Origin: Bacteroidota bacterium
GTDB lineage: Bacteria > Bacteroidota > Bacteroidia > Bacteroidales > UBA10428
Reading direction: 5' to 3'
Length of the DNA stretch: 64,000 nt
NCBI GenBank assembly: GCA_016699695.1
Contig: CP065006.1
Coordinates: forward strand, 2,666,001-2,730,000
Every line of letters begins with the position of its first letter. Positions within the stretch are counted from its first letter, which is position 1. The position numbers and the translations under genes are program-made. The notes beneath the pieces are model-generated. The model was not told the origin of the DNA, made no database searches, and worked only from the letters and a program-made list of their open reading frames with translations. Shown piece by piece: positions 34,749 to 43,752 of the stretch.

Positions 34749-34915
34749 AACTCTATTACTGAGCTAAAACTTCCTTGTTTTAGATACCGAATGCCATGCT
34801 ATCTTCAGATAAAAAGCAATGTTAATCTTTGCTAAATCAGGGCAATTTATTTTTGAAAGTTTTAGAAATCGTGCAATTGTTATTACTTTCGGGCAGCTTT
34901 TAAGACCAAGCAGTT

Positions 34916-36046
34916 ATGATGAAGAATTTTTTAATTATCCTCACATTATTTTCAGGCTTTTCGAGTGCATTTTCACAAGCGGAGTACAAATCGAAAAATC
35001 GACAGTACGATATTCAATTGGATACCCTTTCCAATGGCATATGGACTTTACCGGATACTGCTGACAATAAAGTAATAGACTCCCTCTTTATTTCCTACAC
35101 CGGATTACCCGATTATGGAGATTTGATTGTGCCCGACCTCGAACTGATGATGAAATCGGCCTGGTACGAAAGCAAAGCCTTTTTTCTTTTCAGGCAGCTC
35201 GACGACTCCCTTGTAAACGGGTATGAAAACGGAGTACCTGACCCGACAATAGCCAGCGGACTGGAAAACCGCGATGCCATTGCACTTTATTTCTATCTTT
35301 CTGAAACCAGCGAATGGATGGATTCAGAAGACAGCATTTATATTACTGGTGATTATGTTCATTCTACTGCCTGGATTAGGTATGTTTGGGGAACTGCGGA
35401 CTTCGAAGGCGAAAAAGCCGGGGTGGATATTGGGTCCTTGCAGGATGCAGGTTGCGAAATGGTACATTGGAAAGATGGAAACTACTGCTATTCAAAACTT
35501 TCCCTTGATTTTTCTATTCTTGCCCCCCATTTGGTTCAATACGATACTACATTAGTTGATACCGGTTCAACTCCGGGGACTTACATTACAGCTAAAATCA
35601 TCGATTCCTTAACGGTTGGTTTTGCGATTGAACTTACAGAAACCGATAAAGAACGTGAGCTGGACGGACTTTTTGAATTACAAACCAGGGCATATTGGGC
35701 CAACGATTACGACAGCCTGCCTATGGAACCCCGAAACATGAGCCGCTGGGGTCGTTTAAGGTTTGTCTATGGTGATACTCTTCTTTATACACCTGTAAAA
35801 TTTGCTACTCACGATTATGCCCGGATATATCCCAATCCGGCAAATGAAGTTGTATATGTGCAGCTCGAAAAGGCAACCGAAGCGAGTTATGATCTTTACG
35901 ACCTGACTGGCCGTATAGTTGTAAACGGTACCATTTCCAATTCCTTTGCTAGCATTGAAGTCGGAGATATCAGATCTGGAATGTATCTTTTACAGATCAG
36001 GCAAAAGGGCGAATACCCGCTGACGAAAAGAATTTTAAAGCTTTAG
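34916..36046 (+). CDS. Secreted protein with T9SS type A sorting domain
   Basis: 376 residues. Signal peptide MMKNFLIILTLFSGFSSAFSQ. The middle (about 30-285) is beta-rich with a layout like carbohydrate-binding family 9 or DOMON-type sandwiches (for example ESKAFFLFRQLDDS), but this is a weak call. The C-terminal 80 residues (RIYPNPANEVVYVQ ... GMYLLQIRQKG) are a clear T9SS sorting domain. It is monocistronic, with a strong terminator 63 bases past the stop. Confidence 0.82.
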   Translation: MMKNFLIILTLFSGFSSAFSQAEYKSKNRQYDIQLDTLSNGIWTLPDTADNKVIDSLFISYTGLPDYGDLIVPDLELMMKSAWYESKAFFLFRQLDDSLVNGYENGVPDPTIASGLENRDAIALYFYLSETSEWMDSEDSIYITGDYVHSTAWIRYVWGTADFEGEKAGVDIGSLQDAGCEMVHWKDGNYCYSKLSLDFSILAPHLVQYDTTLVDTGSTPGTYITAKIIDSLTVGFAIELTETDKERELDGLFELQTRAYWANDYDSLPMEPRNMSRWGRLRFVYGDTLLYTPVKFATHDYARIYPNPANEVVYVQLEKATEASYDLYDLTGRIVVNGTISNSFASIEVGDIRSGMYLLQIRQKGEYPLTKRILKL

Positions 36047-36108
36047 GTTGAATCCTCGAACCGATTTGCATTGCAGTCTGATTGGCGATTTACAGTAGAT
36101 ACAAAATA

Positions 36109-36139
36109 AAAAGAGGCTTCCGGAACGGAAGCCTCTTTT
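36109..36139 (+). terminator. Rho-independent terminator
   Basis: AAAAGAGGCTTCCG / CGGAAGCCTCTTTT with a 3-nt loop. It ends the T9SS gene at 36046; the flanking A and T runs allow weak action on the other strand too. Confidence 0.85.
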
Positions 36140-36502
36140 CTACCTAAATCCAACCAAACCCTACATCAAAATCTTATAGTCTCTTATCTAACCTTTTTTC
36201 AAAATCTTATGATACAAAGATAAGGTGCAGACAGGTGCATTTGTATTCGTATAATTACTTAAAAAGTGTGTGCTTTGACTCAATTTAGTATGGGTAAAAA
36301 CCGACATTTTTAGCCAAATATTTTTAGAGGGAGGATTTCATTTGCATCTTTTCAGTATTTTCTCGTTCAATCCGGTGTATTCTTAAAGTGAGTGTAAAAA
36401 ATAACCATGCTTTGCAAACTTCAAATAGCGAGGTAGACCTAATAAAAAAGTGTGTTTATCCATCTTGGAAAGCAAAACCATTCGAGACCAAATATTCTCA
36501 TT
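36140..36502. other. Intergenic region between convergent genes
   Basis: 363 bases between the T9SS terminator and the stop of the minus-strand polyferredoxin gene. Low-complexity AT-rich sequence; no gene, repeat or further terminator could be supported. Confidence 0.4.
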
Positions 36503-38059
36503 TTAGAATGGAAATTCTTCTTCCACAACTGTTTCGAGTGCTTCTTGCTTGGGTTTTTCTGCCAGTACATGTAAAGTGTTGGCTGCCACGAATATGGCAG
36601 GGTGCGGATCGGTAACCGGACAGGCATACTCACAGGCTCCGCAACCTATGCAAATAGAAGGATCAATTTCAGGAGCAGGCAGGCCGTTGTAGTAAGGCAC
36701 CATCTTCACAGCCTGGGTTGGGCAGTGTTCGGAGCATGAGCCGCAGGCTGTTGCTTCTGTTTCGACGATGCATTTATTCATGCGCAGTACTACCTTGCCC
36801 ACCTGGGTGAGTTTTTTCTGTTCCTTTTCCAATTTTACAATGGCACCAGTCGGACATACCTCGCCACATTTGCGGCATTCGTAATTGCAATAATTCACTG
36901 CAAAATCCATTTTCGGAAGGTTCATCCCCGTAAATCCGTACTCCAGAAAACTGGGTTGTAAAACTTTTGTCGGGCAAACCGCAATACAAAGGTGACAGGC
37001 TACACAACTGCTTTTTAAATGATCAATGCCAATAGCACCTGGGGGTGCAATGGGGCCACGGCTAAAGAAACAGATTTTATCTTCGTGTTCTTCTTCTGAT
37101 TTATTTTCGTTGACTGCAAAAACAGGAAGTGCTTTTGCGGCAAGAAAAGCTGTGGTGGTGGCCAGAAATAATCTTCTTCCTCCATCGCTGGAAGTGACAG
37201 GTTTTTTTGCCAGACCGATGGCTGATTTTTTGTAAGTAATGGAATTCTCCGAACAAATTGGAATGCAATTAAAGCAATTCACACAGCGTGACTCATCGAT
37301 GTGCATGTTTTTTATGTTGATGCAATTCGATTTGCAAACAGACTGACATTTTCCGCACTGGGTGCAAGAAGACGGGTTTATTTTCAGTTTAAACAAAGAT
37401 ATTTTCGACAACAAGCCTAAAAATGTACCCACCGGGCAGATGCTGTTGCAATAGAGCCGCTCGTATGCCATGGAAAGGTAAATCAGCAGGGCCAGGCTGC
37501 CGCCGGCAAAACTAACGGAAGCCAGGTGCAAGGTATTTATTTTCACAGCGTGCAGGGTAGAGGCAGGAATTAGCTTGGCAATGATGTTGTTAGTCCAACC
37601 AAGTGCTGGTTGATAAAGGTTTGCTGCCATGCGCCCGAAAAGAGCATAGGGGTCGAGCAGGTTGAAAACAAGAACACCTGTAAATAAAAGTGATATCAAA
37701 GCCAGCACCAAAACGCTATAACGAAGTACACGATGAGCTTGCTTAAACCGGAGTCCTTTCTTCGGCATCCACTTTAACCTGATATGGATAAAAAAATCCT
37801 GCAAAACACCGAGTGGGCATATGGTAGAACAATAAACCCGTCCTGCCAGCAGCGTAAGTAACAATACCACAATAAACCCCAGGGAAAGCACAGCAAGGGG
37901 TGTAAAAAACTTAATTACCGAAGGAACAAATTGCAGGTATAGAATAGCCGAATGCCAGCGGGAAGGCATATTTCCTCTGAAATCGGCAAATGAAACCAGA
38001 AAAGCTGCAAAGAAAACAAGGGCCAACACAAGCCTTATTTTCTTAAAATGTTTCTGCAT
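36503..38059 (-). CDS. Membrane polyferredoxin, NapH-like plus NapG-like fusion
   Basis: 518 residues. Residues 1-220 have about five membrane segments with two NapH-type cysteine motifs (YCSTICPLG near 77-84, YCNSICPVG near 203-210). Two ferredoxin sites follow (C232-C246, C259-C269). At 294-315 there is an RR followed by a hydrophobic stretch (GGRRLFLATTTAFLAAKA), much like a Tat signal inside the chain. Then four more cysteine clusters, as in periplasmic NapG-type ferredoxins (from C352, C391, C439 and C470). It probably moves electrons between quinol and soluble partners. Transcribed just after the DUF362 gene, 2 bases apart. Confidence 0.85.
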   Translation of the reverse strand: MQKHFKKIRLVLALVFFAAFLVSFADFRGNMPSRWHSAILYLQFVPSVIKFFTPLAVLSLGFIVVLLLTLLAGRVYCSTICPLGVLQDFFIHIRLKWMPKKGLRFKQAHRVLRYSVLVLALISLLFTGVLVFNLLDPYALFGRMAANLYQPALGWTNNIIAKLIPASTLHAVKINTLHLASVSFAGGSLALLIYLSMAYERLYCNSICPVGTFLGLLSKISLFKLKINPSSCTQCGKCQSVCKSNCINIKNMHIDESRCVNCFNCIPICSENSITYKKSAIGLAKKPVTSSDGGRRLFLATTTAFLAAKALPVFAVNENKSEEEHEDKICFFSRGPIAPPGAIGIDHLKSSCVACHLCIAVCPTKVLQPSFLEYGFTGMNLPKMDFAVNYCNYECRKCGEVCPTGAIVKLEKEQKKLTQVGKVVLRMNKCIVETEATACGSCSEHCPTQAVKMVPYYNGLPAPEIDPSICIGCGACEYACPVTDPHPAIFVAANTLHVLAEKPKQEALETVVEEEFPF

Positions 38060-38061
38060 AC

Positions 38062-38982
38062 CTAAATACTGATGCGTTTGATTGACAAGGTATCGAGTTT
38101 ACTTGTGCCAACCATTAACTGTTCTGCAAGCCCGATGTGTGCCACATCGCTTATTTCCAATCCAAATACCTTCACTGCAGCAGCATCTGCAGCTACCATG
38201 TCGGCCGAAAGGATTTGGTATTTCATATTCACCACGTCCTGCACCGAAACGCCACGTGGTCCGTTTCGTTTCATTACATTGTAACCGTCAATTACATTCA
38301 GATCGGGCTTGCGGTAGGTAGCAAAATCGGCTATGCACTGGTGCAGGTCGTTTTTGTGCCAGAAGCCCCGGTCCCAAACTACTCCCATAAGGTTTTTCAT
38401 GGCCAGCGACATGGTGGCTCCCCCATGGTTTTTTAATACAGGCACGTTGATAAACACATCCGATTGAATAATTAACTCATGTACCTCGGCGGTTTTCAGA
38501 CTTTTTCCTTTTGGGAGGGATATTTTCCTGTATTTCGACTGGTCATTGCCTGAGACTACAAGCCCTCCGGCATCTTTTACAGCCTTTTCAATTCCACTGT
38601 TGCGGTAACAGCGGGTCCACTCATCGCAGGTATTGTCGAACACAGTTACCGATTTGGCTCCGGCTTTTACACATTGTTCCACAATTTTACCTACCAGCTT
38701 GGGGTTGGTATTGGCAGCTCTTTCAGGTGGGGCATCCCAACCAATGTTGGGTTTTACCACTACGGTCTGTCCCTTTTTTACAAAGCGACCCATGCAACCG
38801 AGTTCGGCAATGGCCATCATAAACATGGTATCGGGTTCGCCGCCTTTAATGGCTACCAGGTCGTAAGAGTTTTGCAGGTTTGCAGGGGAGCCGAAGGCTT
38901 CATTCAATGCTCCTGTTCCTATCAGTGCCCCAGATGCCAGCGAGGCACCTACCGATGTGCGGATAAAATCTCTTCGTTTCAT
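38062..38982 (-). CDS. DUF362 domain protein with Tat signal
   Basis: 306 residues. The N-terminus MKRRDFIRTSVGASLASGAL is a twin-arginine signal (RRDFIR). The DUF362 core has KPNIGWD, FDNTCDEWTRCY and VPVLKNHGGA. Cysteines are few, so it does not by itself look like a multi-cluster protein. The family is often paired with ferredoxins; function unknown. It forms a two-gene unit with the polyferredoxin downstream, suggesting both act at or beyond the inner membrane. Confidence 0.85.
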   Translation of the reverse strand: MKRRDFIRTSVGASLASGALIGTGALNEAFGSPANLQNSYDLVAIKGGEPDTMFMMAIAELGCMGRFVKKGQTVVVKPNIGWDAPPERAANTNPKLVGKIVEQCVKAGAKSVTVFDNTCDEWTRCYRNSGIEKAVKDAGGLVVSGNDQSKYRKISLPKGKSLKTAEVHELIIQSDVFINVPVLKNHGGATMSLAMKNLMGVVWDRGFWHKNDLHQCIADFATYRKPDLNVIDGYNVMKRNGPRGVSVQDVVNMKYQILSADMVAADAAAVKVFGLEISDVAHIGLAEQLMVGTSKLDTLSIKRISI

Positions 38983-39172
38983 AATTGAATATTAAGGGCT
39001 TCAAATTAGAACATTTTTTGCCTAAAATGAAAGATTTTAACTACTAATTAAATTCACTTTCGCTTTTTTAACGATTGATAGGATTGAATACATTTCGAAG
39101 GTTTAATCAGTGATTACTGACTAACTATCGTTTTTCTTTTTGTATATTTAGTTTAAGCCAAATATAAAGTTC

Positions 39173-42100
39173 ATGATAGACCAAATTGAATTTGACTTGC
39201 TGAAGGAAGACAACAAAAAACTCTTGCACCAGCTGGAACTGATACGTCATACAGTAATTCTAAAATCCTACAAGTTAGGTACCGATTTTTTTAATGCGCT
39301 TGTCACACAGTTAAATGAGGCACTGAAGGCTGATTTTACTTTTATCGGCAAGCTTTGCAACGACTCAGACATACAAACCCTTTCGGTGTTTAGTCAGAAT
39401 GCCCTTCAAGCTAATTTCTCTTATACACTGGCCAATACTCCCTGCGCAACGCTTATTGGAAATCCTTCCTGTTGTTATTCTGATAAGGTAACGGAATTAT
39501 TCCCTGACGACCACATGCTGATAGAAATGGGTGTTTCGGGCTACCTCGGTGTTTCGCTTTTTGATTCAAAAAAACAGGCTACCGGAATCCTGGTATCGCT
39601 TTTTAAAAGACCCATACAAGATGCTTTATTTAAAGAAACCCTGCTTTTAATTTATGCCTCACAGGCTGGTGGTGAATTGGAGCACATGAATCATTACCGG
39701 CAACTCGAAGAATCGAGAAAAGAATTGGAATTGAAGCATACCGAGCTCGCCGAACGAAACAAAGAGCTGCATGCTCTTGAAGAAGAACTTCGGAATACCA
39801 ACGAGCAACTTTTTCGTTCGAACGAGGTGCTGGTGGTGAGTGAACAAATAGCGAGTATACAAAATCAGCGCCTGGCAAATCTGTTCAACAATGTACCCGA
39901 TGGCTTGATACTGGAGTCGTATAAGGGGATTGTTTTGCGTGTCAATAAGAAGTTTTGCGAACTTTTTGAACTCAACCTTCCACCAGTAATGCTGGAAGAG
40001 GCCAATTCGCGGCAGGTAGCCGAACGCGTCAGTAATCAATTTTTAAACTCTGATGCATTTCTCGACCGCACCGACAGTATCCTGCGCGAAGGAAAAAGAG
40101 TTTCGGGCGAAGAGCTCGAACTAAAGGATGGTCGTTTTTTTGAACGCGATTTTTTTCCGGTAGGCATGGGTGAGGGGCAAATAGAAAAATTATGGGTTTA
40201 CCGTGATGTGTCGGCCCGAAAAGTACGCGAGAAGAGTGAGAAAAAACTTACACAACGCATTGAGGCGGCCTTGCGTTCGGGTAATATGGCTTGGTGGGAG
40301 GTTGAATTGCCCTCCGGGAAAATGGTTTTTGATAAGAGGAAGGCCGAAATGTTAGGCTATAATCCCGACGAATTTAATTGCATCGACGATTTTGGAAAAT
40401 ACATCCATCCCGAAGACAAGGAAAATGCTGACAGGTGCATGGAGCTATGTATTACTGGCCAGAGAAAAATTTACGAGGCAGAATACCGGATTCTTAATCG
40501 CCAGGGGAATTACAGATGGTTTTTTGATACGGGCGAAATTGTGGAGCGTAATACAGAAAAGGGAATTACCTGGATTGTTGGCCTTGTGGAAGATATCACA
40601 GAGCGTAAAGAAGCAGAGCAATCGCTCAGGGAAAGTGAAGAAAGACTGGAACTTTCCATCAATGGTGCCGGGCTGGGATTGTGGATGTGGAACATGCAAA
40701 CAGGTGCTACCACTTACAACGAACGTTGGGCTGAGATTTTGGGTTATTCGCTCAAAGAGCTAATCCCAACTACCATCGACACCTGGAACCAGTTGGTGCA
40801 CCCAGAGGATATGGCAGTATCGGTAGAAGCTCTGCATAGCCATGTGTTAGGCAAATCAGAATTTTACGAATGCGAAGTAAGAATGCGGCATAAAGACGGT
40901 CATTGGGTTTGGGTGCTGGACCGCGGTAAAGTGTTTGAAAGGGATAAGGCGGGAAATCCGCTGCGAATGAGCGGCACACAATCGGATATTTCGGCACGCA
41001 AAGCCACCGAAGCCGAGCTGCACCTCACCCAAATGCGCTATTCAGATTTCGTAAATGTATCGAACGATCTTGTTTCTTATTGGAAACTTCCGGATGGTTT
41101 AAGCGCCGATCTACCCACCCGGGATCAACACAATCTTATTCTAAGTGCCATGTGCCTGGATGCCAACCGGGCCTTTTTGGAAGCAGTTGGTTTGAATTCA
41201 AAAGATGAAATGATTGGCGTTTTAATGAAGGATTTTTTAGACTATACTTTATACAGGGAAGCAATCAATACCTTTATTCAAGCCAACTATAAGATTGTAA
41301 ATTTCCCTACTCATGCCATGTTAAGCAACGGAAAGGAAGCTTATAATCTCGCCTCGTGGTATGGCATTACTGAGGACAATGAATTAAAATATATATGGGC
41401 AGTTGGTAAAAATATTACTGAGCTTAAGCTGGCCGAAATACAAATTCAAAGGAACGAAAAACAGTTACAGCTTATTTTCGATAATTCTCCTGTGATCATG
41501 ATGCTGCTGAATGAGCATGCCGAAATTCTTCGTATCAATAAAACCGGCAAACAATACAGCGGACTAGATACAGATTCTGTCAGGCATCGACAGCCGGGCG
41601 ACCTGCTCAATTGCATTGAAACCATCTATTTGCCCCAAGGCTGTGGAACAGGTGAGGTTTGTAAATCTTGTACACTACGGCTGATTATATTAGAGGCTAT
41701 TTCTTCTGGCATGGGCGTTACAAAAATAGAAACCTCTGTTAGAATTCAAAACAAAGAGTACATTGAAAATCGTGATATTACCATTTCAGTCGTTCCGGCA
41801 ATTGGCGAAAATGAAAAAACTTACCTGCTCACCATCGATGACATTACCGATCGGAAACTAGCTGAAAAGGCTCTGGAAGAAAGTTATAGCAAGTTTAAAG
41901 CCCTTGCCGATTATACCTACGATTGGGAATACTGGATAGGACCGGATGACAGGTACATTTACATTTCTCCATCCTGCGAGCGGATTTCGGGTTACAAGGC
42001 TGAAGAATTTGTCAATAATCCGCAGCTATTCGATTCCATTGTGCTCGAAGAGGATCGTTTTGACTGGATGCAACATTCGAAAAATCTCCAACATTTGCCA

Positions 42101-43252
42101 GGAAATGAAAATCCGATAGAGTTTCGCATCCTCACCCGAAAAGGTAAAATAAAATGGATTTCGCATGTATGCCGTCAAGTGACCGATACAAATGGCAGCT
42201 ACAGGGGTGTTCGGGCCACAAACCGTGATATCACCGTGCAAAAACTTTCGCAGATTGCTCTTACCGAAAGTGAGATGCGGTTTAAACAATTGGCAGAAAT
42301 TTCGCAGGAAGGCATTATCATTCATAAAAATGGTGTGCTCATTGACGCGAACAAAGCTTTTCTTGCACTTACTGGCTATAAGTTCGAAGAAATTCTGGGG
42401 ACAAATTTTTTTGATACTTTCTTTTCATCTCAAGACAGAGAATTGGCTATTGATAGAACTACGCAGGATTATAATCTGCCATGGGAAGTTGAAATATACA
42501 AGAATAACAGTAAGACTTTTTTGGCAGAAATTTTATCGAAAAAAATATCCACCAGTCAACCCTTAAGGGCAGTATCGGTTCGGGATATTTCTGAACAGAA
42601 ACAGATGCAGCAGAAAATTTTACATGCCATTATCCAGACAGAAGAGCAGGAACGACGGCGTGTGGCTCAGGACCTGCACGATGGATTAGGTCCTATTCTT
42701 TCTACCATTAAACTGCTGAGTCAAACCTACATGAATACACAAAATGAGGAGTTTCGCAATAAACTGAAAGACCAATTGCTGTCAGGAATCGAAGAAGCCC
42801 TGGATCAGACCTCGTCTATTGCCAACAACTTAAGTCCCCATGTATTAATTGACTTTGGATTAAAGGTGGCCATTCAAAAATTTATCGAAAAAGTTCAGCG
42901 AATTAATGAGCTAAAAGTAGTATTTGCATACGACTTAGCGGATCCAATACAAAGCGATGTGGAAATAACACTTTACCGGGTAACCATCGAGCTTATAAAT
43001 AATACGCTAAAGCATTCCGGCGCCTCAGAGATGAACATAGTTTATAAAAGTTCGGTCCACAATATTTATTTTCATTTTTCCGATAATGGGTCAGGTTTTC
43101 AATTCGAAGAAAAGAGAAATGCCAATACCAGTATGGGTCTTTTTAACATAGTGAACCGGGTTAAATCGCTTGGGGGTACAGTCTTTTTTGAAAATCCAAG
43201 TCAGGGAGGTATCCGTTACGAAATATGCCTTCCGAATAAAAACACAGATTAA
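39173..43252 (+). CDS. Multi-PAS sensor histidine kinase (HisKA_3 type)
   Basis: 1359 residues, no signal peptide or membrane segment, so cytoplasmic. Order: GAF-like domain (about 20-170), coiled coil (175-225), seven PAS domains (about 235-350, 358-490, 495-620, 630-765, 770-895, 900-1025, 1030-1140), a HisKA_3 dimerisation domain with H box EERRRVAQDLHDGLG-like sequence (near 1160) and a HATPase domain (1250-1355; DNGSGF, GLFNIVNRV). The fifth PAS has a cysteine cluster GCGTGEVCKSC that could hold a metal or Fe-S cluster. The kinase type usually pairs with NarL/LuxR regulators; a receiver gene follows 63 bases on. Confidence 0.9.
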   Translation: MIDQIEFDLLKEDNKKLLHQLELIRHTVILKSYKLGTDFFNALVTQLNEALKADFTFIGKLCNDSDIQTLSVFSQNALQANFSYTLANTPCATLIGNPSCCYSDKVTELFPDDHMLIEMGVSGYLGVSLFDSKKQATGILVSLFKRPIQDALFKETLLLIYASQAGGELEHMNHYRQLEESRKELELKHTELAERNKELHALEEELRNTNEQLFRSNEVLVVSEQIASIQNQRLANLFNNVPDGLILESYKGIVLRVNKKFCELFELNLPPVMLEEANSRQVAERVSNQFLNSDAFLDRTDSILREGKRVSGEELELKDGRFFERDFFPVGMGEGQIEKLWVYRDVSARKVREKSEKKLTQRIEAALRSGNMAWWEVELPSGKMVFDKRKAEMLGYNPDEFNCIDDFGKYIHPEDKENADRCMELCITGQRKIYEAEYRILNRQGNYRWFFDTGEIVERNTEKGITWIVGLVEDITERKEAEQSLRESEERLELSINGAGLGLWMWNMQTGATTYNERWAEILGYSLKELIPTTIDTWNQLVHPEDMAVSVEALHSHVLGKSEFYECEVRMRHKDGHWVWVLDRGKVFERDKAGNPLRMSGTQSDISARKATEAELHLTQMRYSDFVNVSNDLVSYWKLPDGLSADLPTRDQHNLILSAMCLDANRAFLEAVGLNSKDEMIGVLMKDFLDYTLYREAINTFIQANYKIVNFPTHAMLSNGKEAYNLASWYGITEDNELKYIWAVGKNITELKLAEIQIQRNEKQLQLIFDNSPVIMMLLNEHAEILRINKTGKQYSGLDTDSVRHRQPGDLLNCIETIYLPQGCGTGEVCKSCTLRLIILEAISSGMGVTKIETSVRIQNKEYIENRDITISVVPAIGENEKTYLLTIDDITDRKLAEKALEESYSKFKALADYTYDWEYWIGPDDRYIYISPSCERISGYKAEEFVNNPQLFDSIVLEEDRFDWMQHSKNLQHLPGNENPIEFRILTRKGKIKWISHVCRQVTDTNGSYRGVRATNRDITVQKLSQIALTESEMRFKQLAEISQEGIIIHKNGVLIDANKAFLALTGYKFEEILGTNFFDTFFSSQDRELAIDRTTQDYNLPWEVEIYKNNSKTFLAEILSKKISTSQPLRAVSVRDISEQKQMQQKILHAIIQTEEQERRRVAQDLHDGLGPILSTIKLLSQTYMNTQNEEFRNKLKDQLLSGIEEALDQTSSIANNLSPHVLIDFGLKVAIQKFIEKVQRINELKVVFAYDLADPIQSDVEITLYRVTIELINNTLKHSGASEMNIVYKSSVHNIYFHFSDNGSGFQFEEKRNANTSMGLFNIVNRVKSLGGTVFFENPSQGGIRYEICLPNKNTD

Positions 43253-43315
43253 ATTTGAAGGATAGGGCTATTGATATTTTCAATGTTTTTAGATACATTT
43301 ATTAAAAGCACAAAA

Positions 43316-43711
43316 ATGAAGATTTACCTTGTCGACGATAATGATACCTTTCGTGCCAATCTGAAGCTGTATCTCGAAGGCCACTTGAATTACCAGGTGA
43401 TAGGAGAAACAGACAGTGGCAGAGTATTTCTTGATGCTACCAATGTTAGCGCAGATGTAGTGCTGATGGACATTAATATGCCTGAATTAAATGGAGTCGA
43501 TACTACCAAGTTTTCTACCTGGCAAAACAGGAATCTGAAGATTATTGCGGTTTCGCAGTATAAAGAAAATGTTGATTTGCAGCAATTAATAGGTGCCGGA
43601 TTTAAGGGTTTTGTAAGTAAAACAAATCTTTTCAGCGACCTTGACCGTGCCATCAAAACTGTTGCAGAAGGGGGGTATTTTTTCCCAGAAGGTATAAAAA
43701 TTTCATTCTAA
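43316..43711 (+). CDS. Response regulator receiver protein without output domain
   Basis: 131 residues from ATG at 43316 (MKIYLVDDND); an upstream in-frame ATG at 43271 would add 15 residues of poor quality. Phosphoacceptor in VLMDINMP, conserved Lys in FVSKTN. The sequence looks like the receiver of a NarL/LuxR protein, but the chain stops (GIKISF) before any HTH. It is the likely partner of the multi-PAS kinase just upstream. With no DNA-binding domain it may act on chemotaxis or on another protein; a chemotaxis receptor gene follows. Confidence 0.87.
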   Translation: MKIYLVDDNDTFRANLKLYLEGHLNYQVIGETDSGRVFLDATNVSADVVLMDINMPELNGVDTTKFSTWQNRNLKIIAVSQYKENVDLQQLIGAGFKGFVSKTNLFSDLDRAIKTVAEGGYFFPEGIKISF

Positions 43712-43752
43712 ATACTCATTTCCATCATTTAACATATTATAAACTGAACCTC

